A stretch of 64,000 bases of DNA, from contig JACCIC010000034.1 in assembly GCA_018907035.1 (NCBI GenBank), forward strand, positions 2,532,001-2,596,000, given 5' to 3'. The notes beneath the pieces were generated by a model that did no database searches, had not been told where the DNA came from, and saw only the letters and a list, made by a program, of their open reading frames with translations. The translations under genes were made by a program, and so were the position numbers. Of the stretch, positions 1 to 11,574 are shown one piece after another; position 1 is the stretch's first letter; every line of letters starts with the position of its first letter. The stretch is from Sycobia sp. Sy_11 (taxonomy: Eukaryota; Arthropoda; Insecta; Hymenoptera; Epichrysomallidae).

Positions 1-374
1 ATTTTAAATAGAAGCATCTCTCTCCCTCCTCTCTCCTTCTGTATTCACAAATCATTTATAAACCATCTGGTTAATTTTAAATAAATCGCAATCCGAATGA
101 AATTATATTACTTAAAGGTTATAAAATTGTTATATGTATACTACCTTCTATACCATTCTATATGCATTAAGTTCTTACCACTGAGGATGTAAGACTGCAC
201 CTTATTAAAAACGAACAAGGCTTCTATTTTACATGAATTTTCTATTAGCATGAATTGATAAATAAATTATTATTCAAGGGTTTTGAGACAGAATCAAGAA
301 TAAAATAGTCCTTTTATGTAGGACTTTTTAGTTACTTTTACCGATCGTCTTTAACAACGTTGACGTCCCTTCTC

Positions 375-392
375 TTGGCAACTTGTTGCCAA
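375..392. promoter_or_regulatory. Everted GTTGCC palindrome (RFX half-site-like)
   Basis: TTGGCAACTTGTTGCCAA is an 18-bp perfect palindrome. GTTGCC is the RFX X-box half-site, but the two halves face away from each other compared with a normal X-box, so function is uncertain. Confidence 0.25.
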
Positions 393-426
393 CTCCCTTG
401 CCCGTGAACCCATCCTGCATCTCACT

Positions 427-428
<2 letters not shown>

Positions 429-463
<35 letters not shown>
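429..463. repeat. (CT)n microsatellite
   Basis: Uninterrupted CT dinucleotides, about 35 bp. Confidence 0.97.
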
Positions 464-466
<3 letters not shown>

Positions 467-800
467 CTTTCTCTCCTTCTCGCTCTGTCTTTTATTTAAG
501 CCAGCGGTCTCGCTGATTTGCATGAAAGAGAAGGAGAGGAGCGAGAAAGCGCATATAGAGAAGGCTCGTTGCGCCTCGTCGAAGTTTGCACGATGGTCTG
601 CGGGTTCCGCGTTCTGTCCTATACGACAGAGCGGGAACGCGCATTTCTCCTCCCCTCTGACAGTCGCAGTCTCGGTTCTTTCCCTTCTCCTCCACTACTC
701 CTGCTGCTGCCGCTGGTGCTGAGCGCGCGGAGTGATTAACGTCGACCACCTGATGCCCTAACCCAGCTATCCTCATCCTGCACCTCACTGTTTCACTCTT
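464..800. other. GC-moderate unique stretch, no gene seen
   Basis: Overlapping open frames of 66-108 codons lie on both strands. None resembles a known protein and the strands compete, so I call no gene. Confidence 0.5.
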
Positions 801-804
801 CCTC

Positions 805-854
805 TCTCTCACCCTCACCCTGTCCCTTGCTCTCTCACCCTCACCCTGTCCCTT

Positions 855-856
<2 letters not shown>
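805..856. repeat. Exact 26-bp tandem duplication next to a CT array
   Basis: TCTCTCACCCTCACCCTGTC plus CCTTGC occurs twice head to tail (805-830 and 831-856) and runs straight into the CT array at 856-893. This looks like a recent slippage-type duplication. Confidence 0.95.

Positions 857-893
<37 letters not shown>
856..893. repeat. (CT)n microsatellite
   Basis: Uninterrupted CT array of about 38 bp directly after the 26-bp tandem duplication. Confidence 0.97.
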
Positions 894-894
<1 letters not shown>

Positions 895-1061
895 GATTCC
901 TCAGTCTCTCTTGCTGGCTACTATTTCTTCCGGAATAATTTCATTCGTGAGAACGTCAGAGAAGAACGTCCGAGCGACGGTGGCGGTATATAGATACGCA
1001 GTGGCTCTTTACACCGATCTTTTGCAATCGCCTCCTTCGACTCTCTTTCCCCCTCGTTCTC

Positions 1062-1066
<5 letters not shown>

Positions 1067-1120
<54 letters not shown>
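1067..1120. repeat. (TA)n microsatellite
   Basis: Uninterrupted TA array of 54 bp. It creates Tyr-Ile open frames on both strands that are not genes. Confidence 0.98.
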
Positions 1121-1125
<5 letters not shown>

Positions 1126-1189
1126 GTACATCTACGAAGCAATATCCGCTTTTATTGATCGTCAATGGAGCGCAATCATGACGCAATTA

Positions 1190-1221
1190 TCGTGATTATC
1201 CGCGTTTGGCGATAATCACGA
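1190..1221. repeat. Perfect 11-bp stem, 10-base loop hairpin
   Basis: TCGTGATTATC at 1,190-1,200 is exactly complementary to GATAATCACGA at 1,211-1,221, with loop CGCGTTTGGC. It sits at the start of a GC-rich block. It could be an RNA hairpin, a dimer binding site or chance. Confidence 0.8.
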
Positions 1222-1540
1222 AAAGCGATGCTTTTCTATCCTTGTTCCTCGCCCCCTCACCTCCGCCTCGGCCGGCCTCCTCGTCCCCTTGACCAGAGAG
1301 ACAGCCCGTCTGTCTGAATTTCAGCGAACTCGCAGATTTTAATTGCGCGTCTGACACGACCGCGTATATGGATCGCAAGGAGGCGCTTTTTAGACGCCTC
1401 AGCGGCGCGGCGGCTGCATCGACTAATGCGCTATACATGTATACCACTATAAATCTATATATATATAAAGGAGCATGGATGAAAAACTGCCCGAGCCGCA
1501 GTATAAGATGAAGGCAGAGCGGATACTTAAAGCTATATTC

Positions 1541-1570
<30 letters not shown>
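1541..1570. repeat. (TA)n(TG)n compound microsatellite
   Basis: Twenty bases of TA followed by ten of TG. A further short TA array lies at 1,815-1,833. Confidence 0.95.
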
Positions 1571-1571
<1 letters not shown>

Positions 1572-1839
1572 TCTTATACATATACACATACATACACGAT
1601 CGAGTGTAGTCACGATTTCGAGTATATAACGGATTGCCCCGTGCAATCTCGCTTCGCGAGATTTCTTTGTTTCTTTGAAGAAAATACGAGCGTGGGAGGC
1701 CTCGAGGTAGAGCGCGTAATTGCGCGCCCTCCTTCCCCCCGATCGGACACCTTTAAGTTCGGTACGGACCTCCCGTGTCCCGCCAGTTGCGGGCGATTCT
1801 AGTGTACATAAGATGTATATATATATATATATACACACG

Positions 1840-3960
1840 AGATCAGAGGCAAAGGAGCATGGAGAGGATCAATTGGAGGATGTGCAACTGAGATAGAGCG
1901 AAAAAGCGAAAGAGACAGAGAGAAATACAGAGATGTCGATCCATGAGATATGTGCTATACTGATGATGAATCGCTGCATAGAGTACGCGAATCCTGCTTG
2001 AAAACTAAAAGCCGGCAATAACCGTTAAAAGTGCTGGACTCATGAATAATAATGATAAGTCTTTCTGGCTTACACGGGATACCGAGGGTCATCATCCAAG
2101 CGGCAGGTAGAGAGCGAGGCTTTGTATCAAATTGCTCTTTGCTATCCACCATCGTTCAAGACCCATCGTTTTCCATTTAATTTGATTGATCATTGATATT
2201 AAGATTCCGTGACAATATAACCGATTAGCCTTGCTAATAACGAAAGAAACCTTTTGGATTATTCACCAATAATGGCCGTTCTGTTCGCCAGAGTTCCATG
2301 AATACCGTATATCCTATTATAAAGAATATGTTTCTATTATTTAGGATTTGACAGATACAATCCACCAACATCCGGAGAACTGTGCGACTTCCGCTTAACG
2401 GTCTTATCGCTTGAGTGGAGGTGGAGTGACATACCCTCTTAATATACAGGAGGATGATTAATATGATATGTTTTGGTACTCGTTGAATTTCAATTAAAGA
2501 AAGATCACTCTATTGGTTGCCACCTCCATGGAGTAACTAAATCTGTAATATTATTATTCACCATCAAAAGACTATTTTGGAGAACTTTGTCCCAAATACT
2601 TATATGCTTTAAACAATCCCGAGATTTAAGGCAAACGATCTAAGAATAATAAGTCGAATATTCCTCGCAAGAACGTATCCAAGTTGACAATCGTAGAATA
2701 TATGAACAGTATACTCGATTTGTGTTCGATACTTCAATTCGATACCTAAATTCCCTTTAAGTAGCTTAAAAAGTAGTATTTTGAGCAAAAAATGGAAAGA
2801 AACAATTATTTTATCTAATATGTATCTATTTTTACTAATCCATTAGTGGTTGAATTTATATCAAACCTAGCAGTATTCGATAACTTAAATTTAATGAATT
2901 TTTAAGGTATTATTTTCATGACCAGATATATCATACAAAAATAAAATAAATATCAAAAAAAAATTTATAATCATTGGAAAGAAAAGGAAATTAATAAAAA
3001 ATTACGGTAGGTTACATAGGTGAAAGGAGTTATCAAATTAAAGTAAAATAGCCGCTAATTATTTTATGGAATGTCTCATATTGATTTTTTCGGGGTTGTT
3101 GCAAGTAATCTTTTTGCTACGATTTATGGTAAGAGCTTTGCGTACACAAAACTTTGAAGTATTCTTTTTTCATGAGTTACTTGATATCAGAAAACGTTTT
3201 GTATTTTATTAATTATTATTTGATATATATTATTGGTAATTTCACCAATGATGTGGAACGGGAAACATTAATATATCATCTGTATACTATTCGTGAAACA
3301 GTTTTCTTTCTGATTCAATTTTCAAATATATAGTAGAGTAAAATAGTGCCAGTGGTGCATTATCGAATATTCTCATGCCCCCGCTCATGTCACAATATCG
3401 TTGAGAATATATATAAGGCCAGCCGGATGGGATCACTGCCAGATTATTGCGCCTCTATTAGGCTTGTACATAAGCAAGCGTATTCGGAGATTCAGAATCC
3501 GGAAAATCGTACTGCAGAATATATATAGTTTCGATGACTCAATGTTTATAGTACCTCCTAGTTTTCTTACTTATACGCGTCATTCAGGTGGAAATTCTTA
3601 CTTCATCAATTTCTTGGTCGCGCGTGGGCTGATCTGGATAGCCGTCCTGGTTGACGTCGATTCTTTCATTTCTGCGCGTCGACGATGATTTGTGCGGTCG
3701 ATCAGCTCGGTCGTGTGCCGAAAGTTTCGTACGCGTGGTAAACGCACGATCGTTAGATAAACATTCGCAAGGATGCAACTCATGGCCCACCGTATGGTAT
3801 ATGTGTAATAATTCAGCGGCGAATCTCGAGGGGACTTAAGTTCCCTGTAATTGACGGGTCGTCCCATTCCTTTTTCTTTTTCTTCTTCTTCTTCTTCCCT
3901 TGAGTTTTAAAACTTGCGTTCCGTACGCTGGCGTCAGCTCGTGAGAAAATCGAGAGAGCC
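1840..3960. other. Mostly AT-rich unique DNA, no gene seen
   Basis: Unique sequence with short open frames only. It turns CpG-rich at 3,600-3,840, where competing frames on both strands look random. Confidence 0.5.
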
Positions 3961-3963
3961 CGT

Positions 3964-3969
<6 letters not shown>

Positions 3970-4035
<66 letters not shown>
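3970..4035. repeat. (GA)n microsatellite
   Basis: Uninterrupted GA array of about 66 bp, a homopurine tract able to form triplex DNA. Confidence 0.98.
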
Positions 4036-4037
<2 letters not shown>

Positions 4038-4251
4038 TGTTCTTTGGCAGCGCGACCGCACGGTTAGCTTCCTGCTGCGAAATTCCTCCTCTTGGATCTC
4101 GTCCGAGACTACTCGGATTGCGTCGGGAATTTGTCAAAGCGGCAGTTGCGATAATTATAATATACACCTCCACGTTCGTCTTTCCGTGGACGGGTCGGTC
4201 CCCGTTAATTTTAATCTTTCCATAAAAGAAGCCACGCGCGGTTTGCTTTTA

Positions 4252-4254
<3 letters not shown>

Positions 4255-4290
<36 letters not shown>
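4255..4290. repeat. (TA)n microsatellite
   Basis: Uninterrupted TA array of about 36 bp. Confidence 0.97.
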
Positions 4291-4293
<3 letters not shown>

Positions 4294-4653
4294 GTAAGGT
4301 TGCATTCCCTCATATAAATTGTCGGGAATAGTGCTATGTATTTTGTAGCTTGCACTCTACGCAAGATGTGCCTTATCTATAGCTATATTAATCCATTAAT
4401 ATTTCCGCGTTACGCGTGAAAACTTTATATAATAGTACGTCTTTTTGTCGATAAGTAAAGTTATAAAGTTGTTTTTGATTAACGTAGAAAACCAATTTGT
4501 GATATAGTGCGCGTGACATTTGCAATCCACGAGCTAATTATCCTATTTTACGACTCGCAAGGCGATCAATACAAGAATTCCATATACCTCTGTGTTCTTT
4601 TGATTTATCTTCTGTGAAAATCAAGGCGCAAAATTACGATGATTATACATTTG

Positions 4654-4710
4654 TTGATATGTGAAATTATATTGTTTGTTAATACCATATTTCTTGATAT
4701 GTGAAATTAT
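4654..4710. repeat. 17-bp direct repeat, 40-bp period
   Basis: TTGATATGTGAAATTAT occurs exactly at 4,654-4,670 and 4,694-4,710. Confidence 0.9.
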
Positions 4711-5789
4711 TCTACACACCGCTTGTGCCTCTCAATTTGAAAAAGAATTCCCATTTTTGGATTTTAAGAATCAGAAAATTAAATGAGTATAACCTGAATG
4801 AATGAATCAGTCTATTGACTGCCGGAATAATTGTGAAAATATAAAAAATATATTTTGTGTAAAGATTTTCGAATGAAATTGAACATTATCAAAGTCAATA
4901 CTTTTGTTTTATTTAAAATCACGCCCTCTTGGAAAGTTTTTGTAGGGTTACCTTCGATCGAGATTCTATTTAGAAGGATATATAAGCGAAGGATAATTAG
5001 GGTAAATCGTGTAGGGTCAGGTCCCTTCTCCCCAGGAACGCGACGTGCTCGAAATACATTTTAGAGTCCTTTTTTCAGTATTCATGCACCCACTCCCTTC
5101 GTCAACTAATATATTTCGAACCCAAAGTCTGCTTCTGTAATACCCGCCAAATACACGATAATCCCGGTAGAGGACTCCGAATCTCGCACGCCCCTGCACC
5201 GCCTTCCCTGCAGCTTTTTTACTGTGTGCGTTGAGGCTTTATCGAATTTTCATTATGTACGTCGGTGTTGATCCGCCCCCTCCCCTTGGCTCTTCTAAAC
5301 TTCCAATCTTGATTCTCGCTTAACTGCATCTATTCTTTTTTCTCAGTCAGACCCTTTATTTTCTTCCCTTTGTTTTTCCTTCCGTTTTCATACTCTCGGT
5401 TTAAATCCAACAATTTTCCACTATACTAAATCTACTGCAAGCTTCTTCGATTCTGTTCGCCAAGAAATGACCCATGAAGTTTGGGCTATTGCACCGTCGA
5501 CTTATCTGAACTGCCAAATTGGTATACGATTAGTTTAACGTTAGTGAAAGTGGTGCCGAAGAGTAAGAGTAACTAGTTAAAAATAATTTTTTTTTAAATT
5601 ACTTTTTATTATATGAATGAATATTGAACTATGTTGATAATAATATAATGAAATTCAATGAAGTTTTCTTTCCAAATATGTAAATTTAATTTGATTGTTG
5701 ATAATTATTAGCAATTTTTTTAATTTAAAAAATTATACATATATATTTTATTATTATATTTATTATATATATATAAAGCAGGCGACAAG

Positions 5790-5965
5790 GGTGATTTTAT
5801 TTAATTATCATTTTGTACATTCTAGAAATTATGGAGTTTAAATAAGGGCAATCTGGTTGTCAGAATAATCATATTAGTTTATATAATTATATTCTATCAT
5901 ATATATTTCTAATATAATTACATTATTATACTAAAAGATTAATTAAATTGTAAAAACGATAAAAA
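5790..5965. mobile_element. Possible ancient relative of the foldback element
   Basis: AAGGGCAATCTGGTTGTCA at 5,844-5,862 and ATTGTAAAAACGATAAAAATAT at 5,949-5,970 occur in the same order as AAGGACAGTCTGATTGTCA and the terminal ACCGATAAAAATAT of the element at 12,961-13,083. The spacing differs and the DNA between is diverged. This may be an old copy or chance in AT-rich DNA. Confidence 0.3.
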
Positions 5966-6740
5966 TATACAGCAGAATATGAGTTGTTTAAACAACAAAA
6001 GCTGATCTTAAGATAGTAATGGTAAATTGTCTGGAAGGTTCAAATCAAGGTTCTTAGATAATTTCTTGGACGGAACATTGGTATTAGCTATTTTCTTGAA
6101 TAAAGCAGTCCTTGAATGACATACAAAAATGTCATTACTTTTGCTACTCTTAGTAAATTCATATAATTAATGCCATAATAGAATTTGTTCGAACTTAATA
6201 ATTAATTCTTCTAGATGTATTCAAAATATAATTATATATCTTCAAAGATAGAGAACGAGAATCAGAGCTCAATTACGATAGATTTTCAAAATTGTTATGG
6301 AATTTAATTGGATTCTTATTTATTGTTAAAATAATAAGTAGTACAAAAATCAAATGATAACGAAAACCTCGAGTAATATGTTTAGTTGTCATAAAGCACG
6401 TTTGATTTTCTTGTGCATTCCTGGTGTGGAATCCTAACTAAACTCGAGCCCGATTATTACAGAGGGAGAACGAGAACAAGAGATATAGAGAAGGGCTACA
6501 GGGTCAAACACGAGGGATGTTTGAAAAAACCTTAAATAAATAGTTCAAAGTATCGCATTAATGAAATTGTCAAAGAATGGTTTTGAATCGAGCTTTTTGA
6601 AAATTGGAACTCACAACGAAATAATTTTCAATTTTTAGCTTTTGACTTAGTCGAGGACAACAATACAGCTAATAGAAATTTACTGGTAAAATGGTGCAAA
6701 TCAACATGTAAGGCGCATTATGGATTTTATCCTATCCTAT

Positions 6741-6968
<228 letters not shown>

Positions 6969-7068
6969 AATACGCGAGAAAAGTAAGGATAGACCTTTTT
7001 AAAAAACAGAAACGATTACACTAGTCAGTGAGAATGAGAGAAAGACAGACAGACGTAGGAACTCCTAA

Positions 7069-7069
<1 letters not shown>

Positions 7070-7095
<26 letters not shown>
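7070..7095. repeat. (GA)n microsatellite
   Basis: GA array of about 25 bp in a purine-rich stretch (7,030-7,145). Confidence 0.95.
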
Positions 7096-7102
<7 letters not shown>

Positions 7103-7260
7103 AGCGGGAGAACGAAGGAGGAAAAGAAGGGAGCATGAGAGTGAGGGTGTGCATTAGGGTTGGTTTGGGCGAGGGAGCTGTTGCGAAATTACTCCCAAAG
7201 CGAGATTCGTTGGGTCGTACCACGTCGTACATACTTGTGGACCTGTATATGTGCATAAAT

Positions 7261-7263
<3 letters not shown>

Positions 7264-7312
<49 letters not shown>
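7264..7312. repeat. (CT)n microsatellite
   Basis: Uninterrupted CT array of about 49 bp with a degenerate CT tail to 7,340. Confidence 0.97.
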
Positions 7313-7314
<2 letters not shown>

Positions 7315-7557
7315 TTCGCGCTCTCTCTCTTTCTCTCACTTTCTTGTTCTCGCGTGTATACATACACACCTATAGCGGTCACGGCTCAGTAGTAGATATA
7401 GATGGAATGGTTTGCTTTGCGCGCAACAGCCCCCGCGGTAGTTTCTCTCTTGAAACAAAAGTGGTACACCTGATACGGTAATAAAACGTGGCTTTATGAG
7501 GTTGGAGAGGGAGAAAAAGAGGAGGGTGAAGGATCCTCCGCATATTGAACTTGTGTT

Positions 7558-7560
<3 letters not shown>

Positions 7561-7610
<50 letters not shown>
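7561..7610. repeat. (TA)n microsatellite
   Basis: Uninterrupted TA array of 50 bp. Confidence 0.98.
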
Positions 7611-7613
<3 letters not shown>

Positions 7614-7988
7614 GAGATGTATATCGGCGTGTGCGGCAACTGCCTTACGAATTGTATACGCATGTGAAATTTCATAGGACGCGATCTACAGAGATCGATT
7701 ATCTACTGTACCGATTGAGATACTCAAAAGGAGTTTCGTGACTGTCTTTTTATTATATTTTCTTCGAAATTACGTTTGTGCATTGTTGTTCGACGTGAAA
7801 AAAAAGTATATGAGGAGTATTTTATACGGAGAAATATGGTCTTTTTTATAAACTTATACAATTATAATGTCAGTCAAACTTCCCTTATTTACAATCACGC
7901 ACATACCATCTGAGGCATAAAAATTGAAAATTATTATTTTTTGTGACGGAAAATCCTCTTTTACCAAGCTTTTCCGTAATAGCAAAAA

Positions 7989-8024
7989 GTCGACGTTTCG
8001 AAGCGATGCTGTTCCCCTTCAGGA
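7989..8024 (-). other. GAAACGTCG-containing hairpin motif
   Basis: The minus strand reads CCTGAAG, a loop, then CTTCGAAACGTCGAC. GAAG and CTTC can pair. The order CCTGA...GAAACGTCG is the word pattern seen in the foldback arm at 12.7 kb and in hammerhead-bearing retroelements. The core is not a full match, since CUGANGA has G for its last A, so it may be a degenerate relic. Confidence 0.3.
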
Positions 8025-8187
8025 ATTACAGAAAAAAAGAAAGTCAGCATATCGAAATTCAGTCAGATCTCATCGATTTGACAATATATCATCGATAAGA
8101 ATTGTCAGGGGTGCTTTCGAAAAAGAGAAATTTTCTTTTTTATTTTGAAGAGAAACGTGGGTAGTTTCAAACATCAGAATTTTAAGT

Positions 8188-8208
8188 ACACACACACACC
8201 CACGCGCG

Positions 8209-8244
<36 letters not shown>
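8188..8244. repeat. (CA)n(TA)n compound microsatellite
   Basis: Imperfect CA with a GCGC interruption, passing into TA. Confidence 0.95.
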
Positions 8245-8249
8245 ACAGT

Positions 8250-8750
8250 CGAGGTAACAGTTCAATGGAAACGATCTCTGTAGGCAGGTTTCCCATTTGT
8301 TGCCAATGCTTTATTCTATAATAAGGTATGATAATGAAACAACCCTAGAATTTGATAGAATTATTTATTAATCCTATATAATCAACGAAAAATATCTTTT
8401 TACCGACGTTTAATTCGAATATAAATCCTTCCAATCTCATTGTCAATTATATAACAACAAAGTAAAATTAAATGCACAATTATTCTTCTTTGTTTAATAT
8501 TGTTATGTCACATGTTATGTCACAGATTGTTTAATCTCACATTACATAAGTTTAAAAGAATAATCAATTTTAGATTTATTTTTCAAATGCCTATTATTAA
8601 TTGAATTTGAAATATGTAAAATCGTATATTCAAAATGATCAAAATTATTCAAAGTTATCTTCTTAAATTTCTCGTCGATACAGTACACTATTCTTAAAGC
8701 ATAATTAGAACATTAGTAAAACAATTGTCAGGAAAAGACTACGTAGTTTT
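8250..8750. other. AT-rich gene-free stretch
   Basis: Unique AT-rich sequence; TGTTATGTCACA-like words are duplicated near 8,500-8,525. Nothing else is recognised. Confidence 0.5.
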
Positions 8751-9078
8751 CATATAGAAAAAGAAAAAAAGGTCAACCACAAGATATGAATCTGATCCCC
8801 GCAATTACACAAGTGATCCACGTCTACAAAAACTGCGACCTCTCTTAAAGGCACTCTTCCGTTCCCTGCGCATCCTTTTTCCGGCCTCCAAATATAATGA
8901 GCCCGCATACGTCGCGCAGCGCAGGTACGCGGGGGAGACGGCGAGCGCTTGCTTGCTTGCGCGCGATCATCGATTTTCCGACCGCGGGCATCAGGAAATT
9001 TATCGCGAATCAGAACAACTAATCTAAGAGGCGGCGCATCGGAGGCGAACGAAAACAACGGCCGCGGCATCGACGACC

Positions 9079-9098
9079 CGCGCCGGGGCCCCGGCGCG
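9079..9098. repeat. 20-bp perfect GC-only palindrome
   Basis: CGCGCCGGGG joined to its exact complement makes a 20-bp palindrome without A or T, inside a CpG-rich block. Confidence 0.95.
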
Positions 9099-9167
9099 CT
9101 CGCTCACCGCACCGACAACCGTAATTACGACCATCCGTAAACCTTTATCCCTCCTCACCCTCCCCAT

Positions 9168-9205
9168 CTATATATAGCGGCGAAGCGCCGTGCACTCTAC
9201 AGTGT
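9168..9205 (+). promoter_or_regulatory. Candidate TATA-type core promoter
   Basis: TATATATAG at 9,169-9,177 lies at the downstream edge of a CpG-rich block. ACAGTG, an initiator-like word, is about 30 bp further on (9,200-9,205). A small CGGCG/CGCCG hairpin lies between. Given how common TATATA is in this window, this is only suggestive. Confidence 0.2.
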
Positions 9206-9230
9206 ACCTACTGTCGCCAGTTTTCTTGCG

Positions 9231-9328
9231 CGCGCGCGCGCGCTGGCAAAACACAAAAGGAGCAACAAAAACTGGAGCAGCGTACGCTCGCGCGAGCCAG
9301 CGCAGACGGGTATACACACACGCGCACG

Positions 9329-9367
<39 letters not shown>
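9231..9367. repeat. (GC)n and (CA)n microsatellites
   Basis: A 12-bp GC run at 9,231-9,242 and a CA array at 9,331-9,367. Both are alternating purine-pyrimidine (Z-DNA-prone) tracts. Confidence 0.93.
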
Positions 9368-9370
<3 letters not shown>

Positions 9371-10303
9371 TCTAAAGATCGGCGGAAAAACCTTAAGCTC
9401 GAGCCTCGCGCGCGTACACCGGATAAAATCAATCGTGCAAAAGAGCGGCGGCGGCGGCGGTGGCGGCTACACCAGAATAGCTCTCTTTCTGTCTCTCTCC
9501 TTCTCTCGCGATTCGGATAAAATCCACATCCTCGTGCAAGGCGGGATATAAGCGCGGACGTCGAGGCCCTGGGAGGGGCAGGGGAGGGGTTGGGCACCTA
9601 TACAGAGTCCATGCTCCGCGAGGATCGCTCCACACCGTAACACGCATAAATTACGATGTAATTACAGGGCCGGCGATCACGATCGCTCGGTCAAGACAGC
9701 TAGACAGATCGGATCTCTGGCGCGCGAGCGAGAGGCGCTCGCTCGCTCCCTCCTCCCTCTGCCCAGCTCTTCCCTATTTTCTCCTTCTTCGTCTGGTTCT
9801 TTCCTTCGCCTCTCTTTTGCCTTCCCCCTTACCCTCCCTTCCCTCACTGACATTGCCTTACCCCTCTTATACGATCCTTTTTCGTTTCTATACATAAGCG
9901 GGCTACGGATATAAGTACGACACAAGAGAAATCGCTTGTATAGACTTCTAGTTAAAGGAAGCGCACATCTCTTTCGTATATGCACGCGCACCGCGCTTTC
10001 AGGACTATATTATGTCTATATCCTATATACTTTTCGACGATGCTGCTCGGTTCTTCCTTTATGTACTCTATATATATGTATATATATGGTCGAATATGCC
10101 ACATTTCCGTGGGACGAAAGTTAAATATAAAAACTAAATCGGCCGATTGCGTATGGCGCGGATTTTTGTCAGTTAGACTTACGAATGTACTCGGCTTACG
10201 AATGTAATGTAACTCTCGATCTAGATTCTGGTGCAGACTCTCCCTCCTCCCTCCTGTCAGTCTTGTACATAACGCGAACGTTCAACGGATTTGTTTATAA
10301 AAA

Positions 10304-10339
10304 GCGCGCGCGCGCGTGTGTGTGTGTTTGTGTGTGTGC
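10304..10339. repeat. (GC)n(GT)n microsatellite
   Basis: A GC run passing into GT, with one TTTG interruption. Confidence 0.93.
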
Positions 10340-10447
10340 GGAGGTCTGAATGTATCGATAAGTTGGATTAGTGATTGCCTCGGTCGGCGAAGGCAAAAAA
10401 TACCAAAATGATGATCCCATCAGTTGCTATAATCAAATATTTCGTAT

Positions 10448-10450
<3 letters not shown>

Positions 10451-10499
<49 letters not shown>
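10451..10499. repeat. (TA)n microsatellite
   Basis: Uninterrupted TA array of about 49 bp. Confidence 0.98.
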
Positions 10500-10502
<3 letters not shown>

Positions 10503-11183
10503 TGACTCTGCGGTCAGGTTCATGGTACGGTCGGTCGGCCAAGCTGTAATCTTCCTCCCGCTGGGCCTCTCGGATAAGCAGCGCCCTCGCTGCCCGCTTC
10601 CGAGGTTCTCTCCCCTCTCTGTCTCTCGCTCTCTCTTCCTCTGCCTCCTCTGCTCCCCCCTTCTCTCTCACTGTCGGACCTTGATTACGCGTAATATAAT
10701 TATCTGCAACTCTCTCGCTCCCTTCCTCGCCTCCTCTCTCCCACCCTGCTCTCGTATATAATTTGGTCTAGTAAATTATAATTTATGCATGTAAGCATGA
10801 TGAAACTTTTTAATGCACAACGATTAAATTAAACAGCGCCACTAACTGAGTTCAAACCCCTCTCCCCTCCTTCCGAAGGAAGAAAGAAAGGTACAGGTTT
10901 TCTTAAATTATAAATTTAGTGGGCAAATCATAAATTTAGTCAATTTTCTGATTATTCGAATTTTACTTGGCAGTTTCGAATTGAAGGGTGAGGGAAGATG
11001 GATAACTAAAAGAGCTTCATTTGTTAAGTTGAATTATTGGTTGAATTTATACTTGATATTTGATATAAATGATGTTTGATACATTTGAATAGATACATTT
11101 TAAATGCCCTTTTTGAAAGGGAAAGGTGAGAAGATTTAGATAATAGAACAAGAAGGATTGCTCGCTATAGAAAAGAATTGGAG

Positions 11184-11250
11184 TTTAGCATCAGAAGGGA
11201 GCATAAATAGAGCGACGTTAAATACTACGTGTAATAAAAAATAAAAGATA
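11184..11250 (+). mobile_element. Orphan SINE 3' tail
   Basis: A 19-bp exact match (AAATAGAGCGACGTTAAAT, 11,205-11,223) is shared with the reverse complement of the SINE at 40,182-40,200. Similarity extends upstream through TTAGCA and GGGAGCA and downstream into an A-rich tail. The tRNA head is missing, so this is a 5'-truncated copy, or the 3' end of a partner LINE with the same tail. Confidence 0.6.
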
Positions 11251-11574
11251 ATTGGATGACTTGAATCAATATTGATCAATGACACTCGAAAATAAGCCTT
11301 GTACTTTGTACGCATTATGTGATGAACTATTAGTACTAAATAACAAAAAGGTAATAAATGATAAAATCGATTTTCTGTCGATTTTTTCCTGAAACTGGAT
11401 ATATTGATGAATCACAATATAACACATATACAGACAAAATCTAACGAAACTCGCCCATTTGGTTCGAATACTTTATAATGGATTGAAATTTGATATTTAC
11501 ATGTAAAATTGGGTAAAATAAAAAATATTGATATTTTCTTTCAATAATTCTAATTAATTAGTATATTGCAGCTG

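Larger units (their letters stand above)
4380..6740. other. AT-rich gene-free stretch
   Basis: Apart from the 17-bp direct repeat near 4,680 and the possible foldback relative near 5,850, I recognise nothing. Open frames are under 70 codons. Confidence 0.5.
8860..9990. other. CpG-rich block
   Basis: CpG is frequent and undepleted. The block holds the GC palindrome, the TATA candidate, a GGC-repeat stretch near 9,447-9,465, GC and CA arrays, and a GCGAGCG/CGCTCGC hairpin at 9,724-9,742. A 106-codon minus-strand frame (8,750-9,070) has no recognisable domain. Candidate regulatory or untranslated DNA. Confidence 0.45.

Noticed and set aside
827..1195. 122-codon frame with Ser-Leu and Tyr-Ile runs
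   Set aside because: Built almost wholly from CT and TA microsatellites.
1961..1990. Tyr-Thr-Asp-Asp reading as an RT motif C
   Set aside because: No other RT motif lies upstream or downstream in any frame.
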